Source: an uncultured Bacteroidota bacterium (GTDB lineage: Bacteria; Bacteroidota; Bacteroidia; Flavobacteriales; Flavobacteriaceae). From it: a stretch of DNA of 8,717 nucleotides. Of this stretch, positions 6,099-8,717 are shown piece after piece; position 1 is the first letter of the stretch, and the number at the start of each line of letters is the position of its first letter. The stretch spans positions 1-8,717 of the forward strand of contig CACLQG010000042.1 of assembly GCA_902609035.1 (NCBI GenBank), written 5' to 3'. The notes below the pieces were generated by a model. The model did not search any database. It worked only from the letters and a program-made list of their open reading frames with translations, and was not told where the DNA came from. Both the position numbers and the translations under genes were made by a program.

Positions 6099-8259
6099 GA
6101 TACTCACCTTAAGCTTTTTATGGTTGAGCACTATTTTTTCACAATCTTACAAAGACGTCCCTTATCTTCAAGACCGATCAATACAGTTCGTAAAGCAAGA
6201 AAACGACATCAGACTAATTGGAGTCAAAACCGACGGCAATAAAAATATTAATGTTCTTTCATCCAAAGGCCTATTATCTCCTTGGGATAAAAAACTAAAG
6301 CCCAATTTCCAATACAGACCTATTGAAAATCATAACATAATTGCAATTGAATCTCATAAAAATCAGTTTTATTACTTAACTAATAAAACAGTTTTGAGTC
6401 ACTCTTTTGGTGGTAAGTTTTATATAGAACACGGAATTGAAAACCCAATCTTAATGAGCATGGGAAATAACAATTCATTCTTGATACTCAACGATAAAAA
6501 CTTATATTTTTTTTATAAAAAAGGACTTCTAAGGAGTTCTCATAGCATAGGCGAGAAAGCACTATCAGTAAAATTTTATCCAGAAACTGGTCGTTTTCTT
6601 ATTCTTACCCTCAAAAATCTTTACCAATTCAGGACCGAGGAACAATTACTGGAAAAAGTTTACTCTGGAACTGAATTTTCGTCTTTTGAAAAATACAAGA
6701 AAAAAATATGGGTGGGTTCAAATATTGGCATTCACCTGCTTAGTGACTATAATTTTCAATTTGAGAGGATTATTGAAAAACTTCCCCATGATCAAATAAC
6801 TAGTCTAAAAAAAATAGGGGCAGATTTGTGGGGCGGAAGTACTCGAGGAGCATTTAAATTTAAATCTGATGGAAAGTTCAATTATTACGCGTCTAAAAGG
6901 TGGTTACTGGATGATAGAGTCATTGCAATTGAGAAAGGACCTAATAAAAGTATTCTAATTTTGACACAAAAAGGACTTAATCAAATTGTATTTGAGCCTA
7001 TGACCTTAGAACAAAAAGCGACCTATTTTCAGGAAATTCAGAGAAAAAGACACATTAGATACGGACTGGAATCTTCTGTTAAACTGAGGGTTGCTGGAGA
7101 CTTATCCACGATAGAATTAATAGACACTGATAATGATGGACTCTGGACGTCAATGTATTTGGCATCGGAGTTATTTCGATATGCTGTAACTCAATCAGAA
7201 GATGCAAAAAAAAATGCACTTGAGGCATTTGAAGCTATGGAACGACTGACGACCATTTCTGGTATAGATGGTTTTCCTGCCAGAACATATGAGATAGATA
7301 GCTTTCAAAAAAGTAGTTGGAACAAGGGTTCCTCCTATGGAATCTGGAAAAAAGCAAAAGATTCGAGATGGGTATGGAAAACTACAACAAGTAGCGATGA
7401 GTCATGTGGGCACTTTTTTGTTTATGCTTTATTTGCAGAAATCATCAAAGATATAAAATGGAAAAACCGTGCCATTCAACTGATCAAAAGACAGATGGAT
7501 CATATAATCGAAAATAATTGGTATCTAGTTTCATGGGATGGAAAACCCACTCGCTGGGGACGATGGAATCCGGATTATGTCAATAGCTTTCCCGTTCAAG
7601 TTGGAGACAGAAGATTAAATTCAACACTTATTCTTACATTTTTACAAACAGCCTATCATTTTACCAAAGAACAGCGATATAAAGATCACGCCATAAACCT
7701 GAGTCGATTATATGGTTACGAGGAAAATGCCTGTCGTTCTGCGGAGGTTATAGGGTATGTTAAAGGTGAATTTTTGAGTGACAGTTGGAATCATTCCGAT
7801 GACGAGATGTATTTTCTTACGGCTCCAGCTTTTGTCAAATATGCTTTTGACGAAGATTCAAAAAAGCATCATTTGGAAACAGTTACCTCACATTGGAAAA
7901 TAGAAAGGTCTGAAAAAAATCCCCTTTGGAATTTTTTATATGCTTTGTCGGGTGGAAAAGATTTTGATCTCAAAGAATCTATATGGTGGTTAAAAGAGTA
8001 TCCCCTAGATCTAATAGACTGGAAAATAGAAAATCACCATAGAAAAGATCTTGAAAAAGTCTTATCTAATTTTAGAAAACAACAATATTCAGAGGTCCTT
8101 CCAAGAGACGAAAGACCCCACCACCTTCATAACCGAGCCTACAGGAACGATGGAGGTAGTGGAGGATACAGAGAATATTCCCCATATGTTTACTTGCTAC
8201 CATATTGGGCTGGGCGATATGTAAGAGCGATTGAGCCGTCTAAATCATATATGGAATAA
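6079..8259 (+). CDS. Secreted two-domain protein: beta-propeller-like N-terminus plus probable (alpha/alpha) toroid
   Basis: The ATG at 6079 is chosen over a TTG at 6073; it gives 726 residues with a signal peptide (Arg5, Lys7, core ILTLSFLWLSTIF) and likely cleavage before Gln22. Residues about 25-305 are repetitive beta-strand sequence; two stretches, KIWVGSNIGIHLLSD (209-223) and DLWGGSTRGAFKFKSDG (249-265), resemble the Reg_prop repeat of two-component-sensor propellers, although no transmembrane segment or kinase follows. Residues about 320-720 are helical and Trp/Tyr-rich, as in (alpha/alpha) toroid glycoside hydrolases and lyases. Conserved-looking clusters are DTDNDGLWTSMY (349-360, with a DxDxDG loop), SSDESCGHFF (438-447), WGRWNPDY (493-500) and HNRAYRNDGGSGGYREYSPY (684-703). 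I recall uncharacterised proteins of this type, often labelled as regulators, but cannot name an established CAZy family. The 20-base overlap with the sialidase-like gene suggests the two products act on the same substrate. The enzymatic role is inference. Confidence 0.8.
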   Translation: MLLYRSKILTLSFLWLSTIFSQSYKDVPYLQDRSIQFVKQENDIRLIGVKTDGNKNINVLSSKGLLSPWDKKLKPNFQYRPIENHNIIAIESHKNQFYYLTNKTVLSHSFGGKFYIEHGIENPILMSMGNNNSFLILNDKNLYFFYKKGLLRSSHSIGEKALSVKFYPETGRFLILTLKNLYQFRTEEQLLEKVYSGTEFSSFEKYKKKIWVGSNIGIHLLSDYNFQFERIIEKLPHDQITSLKKIGADLWGGSTRGAFKFKSDGKFNYYASKRWLLDDRVIAIEKGPNKSILILTQKGLNQIVFEPMTLEQKATYFQEIQRKRHIRYGLESSVKLRVAGDLSTIELIDTDNDGLWTSMYLASELFRYAVTQSEDAKKNALEAFEAMERLTTISGIDGFPARTYEIDSFQKSSWNKGSSYGIWKKAKDSRWVWKTTTSSDESCGHFFVYALFAEIIKDIKWKNRAIQLIKRQMDHIIENNWYLVSWDGKPTRWGRWNPDYVNSFPVQVGDRRLNSTLILTFLQTAYHFTKEQRYKDHAINLSRLYGYEENACRSAEVIGYVKGEFLSDSWNHSDDEMYFLTAPAFVKYAFDEDSKKHHLETVTSHWKIERSEKNPLWNFLYALSGGKDFDLKESIWWLKEYPLDLIDWKIENHHRKDLEKVLSNFRKQQYSEVLPRDERPHHLHNRAYRNDGGSGGYREYSPYVYLLPYWAGRYVRAIEPSKSYME

Positions 8260-8282
8260 AGAATAGTGGAAAATGAAAAAAA

Positions 8283-8717
8283 TTAAGTCTGGACAATGTC
8301 ATCAATTATTAGTGGGGCATGATCTCTAGAGTTTTCAATAAACCATTTATTTGTTTTAAGTCCTCCACAAACTACCCCAGCCAAGTAAACACCTTTTGAT
8401 GACGAAAGCATCGTATTGGAATCATAAACTGGAGTAAAGTACTCATCATCTTGAAATTTTACTCCTAAAGACTTCAATAACTCAAAATTAGGTTGATAGC
8501 CAGTCATGGCGAGAACAAAGTCATTTTCTATAGTTTTAACTCCCTGGGGTGTTTTGAACCGAACGTGATTTTCTGTGATTTCCTCAATTTGAGAATTAAA
8601 ATGCGCATCAATGCTGCCCTCCTTGATACGATTGATGATGTCTGGTTTTGACCAATATTTGACATTTTGACCAATTTCTGGTTCTCTAATAATCATAGTG
8701 ACGCTTTGAACTCCCTT
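8283..8717 (-). CDS. ypdA: YpdA-type FAD/NAD(P)-dependent disulfide reductase, C-terminal part (truncated by window edge)
   Basis: The reading frame runs through the right edge of the window, so the N-terminal part is missing; 144 residues are visible. An in-frame ATG at 8696 is internal, because the codons upstream of it (read from 8717) continue the typical sequence leading into MIIREPEIG. Recognisable elements are VKYWSKPDIINRIKEGSI, the AMTGYQPNFELL segment, and the C-terminal FAD-binding stretch GVYLAGVVCGGLKTN followed by KWFIENSRDH. These match YpdA/Bdr proteins (about 325 residues), which reduce bacillithiol disulfide with NADPH in Firmicutes; homologues are common in Bacteroidota, where the physiological thiol is less certain. 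The gene is cytoplasmic, on the opposite strand, and ends 23 bases after the toroid gene with no evident hairpin terminator between them. It is probably unrelated to glycan breakdown. Confidence 0.85.
   Translation of the reverse strand, partial: KGVQSVTMIIREPEIGQNVKYWSKPDIINRIKEGSIDAHFNSQIEEITENHVRFKTPQGVKTIENDFVLAMTGYQPNFELLKSLGVKFQDDEYFTPVYDSNTMLSSSKGVYLAGVVCGGLKTNKWFIENSRDHAPLIIDDIVQT

Noticed and set aside
8260..8282. Possible terminator between the toroid gene and the YpdA-type gene
   Set aside because: It is only 23 bases, purine-rich, with no stem-loop.

Overview
The window looks like a piece of a Bacteroidota chromosome, probably a free-living, polysaccharide-degrading (possibly marine) flavobacterium or cytophagian. 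The DNA is AT-rich and the genes lack Shine-Dalgarno leaders. Three signal peptides are followed by Gln at the predicted +1 position, as is typical of Bacteroidota signal peptidase I substrates, and two further proteins carry lipoprotein signals. The gene content is that of an accessory carbohydrate-degradation cluster, with no rRNA, tRNA, CRISPR array or transposase in view.

Layout. Left arm (+ strand, 2-3289): the C-terminal end of a large TPR protein resembling DUF5107/TPR proteins, then a secreted CBM9-like protein, then a formylglycine-dependent sulfatase with a lipoprotein signal. The gaps are 7 and 5 bases, so these three are very probably one transcript. Centre (- strand, 3306-4742): a lipoprotein alpha/beta hydrolase of the PhoPQ-activated pathogenicity-related (PqaA/AprA) family, converging on the sulfatase. 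A 162-base AT-rich divergent spacer (4743-4904) carries the only intergenic match to the Bacteroidota -7 promoter element. Right arm (+ strand, 4905-8259): a secreted sialidase-like BNR beta-propeller protein, overlapped by 20 bases by a secreted two-domain protein (beta-propeller-like N-terminus plus probable alpha-helical toroid C-terminus). At the right edge (- strand, 8283-8717) is the C-terminal end of a YpdA-type FAD-dependent disulfide reductase, which is probably housekeeping and marks the edge of the cluster.

How the genes may work together (inference): all five central products carry export signals. Together they provide a sulfate-removing enzyme, a candidate esterase, a sialidase-fold enzyme, a candidate alpha/alpha-toroid hydrolase or lyase, and a carbohydrate-binding module. 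This fits stepwise breakdown of a sulfated and possibly acylated glycan. No SusC/SusD pair, sugar kinase or regulator lies inside the window, so the substrate cannot be named. The least understood parts are the propeller/toroid fusion at 6079-8259 and the sialidase-like protein whose classical catalytic motifs are not recognisable.
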